In this document: in pieces, positions 4,371-5,002 of the stretch
Layout of the letters: each line of letters begins with the position of its first letter
How positions within the stretch are numbered: position 1 is the first letter of the stretch
Assembly: GCA_945918815.1 (NCBI GenBank)
Contig: CAMEIU010000157.1
Coordinates: forward strand, 1 to 5,002
Length of the DNA stretch: 5,002 nt
Source: an uncultured Clostridia bacterium
Lineage (GTDB): Bacteria > Bacillota > Clostridia > Oscillospirales > Oscillospiraceae
Direction of reading: 5' to 3'
Position numbers and translations under genes: made by a program
Notes under the pieces: model-generated
Database searches by the model: none
The model's input: only the letters and a program-made list of their open reading frames with translations
What the model was told of the DNA's origin: nothing

Positions 4371-5002
4371 TTACGCAATGGGTTCAAAGTCTGCCGCGCC
4401 GTGTTTGCAGAGGGGGCAGATGTAGTCTTCGGGCAGCTCGTCGCCTTCGTAGACATAGCCGCAGACCTTGCACACATAGCCCTTCTTGCCGGTGTCGGGC
4501 TTGGGCTTCACGTTCTTCTGGTAATAAGTATAGGTCATGGTCTCCTTGTCGGAGAGGTTGACGCACTGGGTCACGTCGCAGAGGAACATGATATGGGTTC
4601 CCAGATCCAGCTGCTGGATGACCTTGCAGGAGATGTAGCTGTTGGAATACTTGTCCAGGAACAGCAGGCCATTGGAGGACCGCTGCACATGGGTGAAGCC
4701 GGCGAACTTATCCACATCCCGGCCGGACTGGAAGCCGAAGTGCTGGAAGATCTTGAAGGGCGCGTCCTGGGACAGGGTGGAAATGTTCAGGAGGCCGGTC
4801 TTGGCGATGACGCCGCAGGAGTGGTTCAGCTTGTTCACCGTGACGGCCACCCGGTTGGGGGTGTTGGTCACCTGGGTCACGGCGTTGACAATGCAGCCGT
4901 TGTCCCGTTCGCCGTCGCGGCTGGTGACTACATAGAGGCCGTAGCCGATGTTGAACAGGGCCGTCGGATCCACGAAATCGGCCTGCACGTCCACGGGCAC
5001 AT
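4371..5002 (-). CDS. Flavin reductase-rubredoxin fusion (Hrb-like), start beyond the right edge
   Basis: At least 209 residues on the minus strand, ending at TAA (complement of 4371-4373). The first ~155 residues form an FMN-binding flavin reductase-like split barrel (DPTALFNIGYGLYVVTS, DNGCIVNAVTQVT, RVAVTVNK, LLNISTLSQDAP, FGFQSGRDVDKF). A linker (KPKPDTG) leads to a rubredoxin domain from about 172 to the end, with all four iron ligands: C177 and C180 (CKVCG), C195 and C198 (CPLC). The 14 residues between the Cys pairs make it a short, rubrerythrin-type domain. Such fusions (high molecular weight rubredoxin of Moorella is the known example) pass electrons from NADH-reduced flavin to iron, then to flavodiiron or other proteins that remove O2, NO or peroxide in anaerobes. 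The role here is inferred. In-frame GTG codons occur at 5000, 4994 and 4988 on the minus strand, but no ribosome binding site can be seen, so the start is undetermined and may lie outside the window. Confidence 0.88.
   Translation of the reverse strand, partial: VPVDVQADFVDPTALFNIGYGLYVVTSRDGERDNGCIVNAVTQVTNTPNRVAVTVNKLNHSCGVIAKTGLLNISTLSQDAPFKIFQHFGFQSGRDVDKFAGFTHVQRSSNGLLFLDKYSNSYISCKVIQQLDLGTHIMFLCDVTQCVNLSDKETMTYTYYQKNVKPKPDTGKKGYVCKVCGYVYEGDELPEDYICPLCKHGAADFEPIA

Overview
The window looks like a piece of chromosome from a GC-rich, anaerobic, spore-forming Firmicute, most likely of the Oscillospiraceae/Ruminococcaceae type. This is inferred from strong AGGAGG-type ribosome binding sites, a Firmicute ddl / DUF1934 gene pair, a SpoIID-like spore peptidoglycan protein, a flavin reductase-rubredoxin fusion typical of strict anaerobes, and small GC-rich intergenic palindromes. 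No species can be named from the sequence alone.

Layout, left to right. Positions 1-105 hold the last 34 codons of a D-alanine--D-alanine ligase. It overlaps by ATGA a 142-aa DUF1934 (YwiB-like) protein (102-530). A branched hairpin (538-592) carrying a palindromic repeat follows. Next comes a tight three-gene + strand cassette: a 130-aa beta-rich protein starting at TTG (656-1048), a 400-aa protein with a SpoIID-like domain and two peptidoglycan-binding domains (1064-2266), and a 178-aa protein with two more such domains (2263-2799, ATGA overlap). A candidate sigma-E-type promoter lies at 596-625, which would make the cassette a mother-cell sporulation operon. Positions 2800-3019 hold no gene, only a hairpin and the promoter of a monocistronic tRNA-Gln(CUG) gene (3020-3093). 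The tRNA ends in a 16-bp terminator, and a 56-nt palindrome that folds as a three-way junction abuts it exactly (3131-3186). A metal-dependent TIM-barrel protein of the xylose isomerase/endonuclease IV superfamily follows (3239-4219). It converges on a minus-strand flavin reductase-rubredoxin gene (4371 to beyond the right edge), with a structured intergenic stretch and a terminator between them.

How the parts fit: ddl makes a peptidoglycan precursor, and the three-gene cassette probably binds or trims peptidoglycan during spore formation, so the left half has a cell-wall theme. The TIM-barrel and redox genes look unrelated to it.

The points most worth a second look are the spore cassette, whose products lack visible export signals and share four peptidoglycan-binding repeats across two overlapping genes, and two families of small palindromic repeats in the gaps between genes. 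Nothing seen clearly amounts to a new defence or mobile system.
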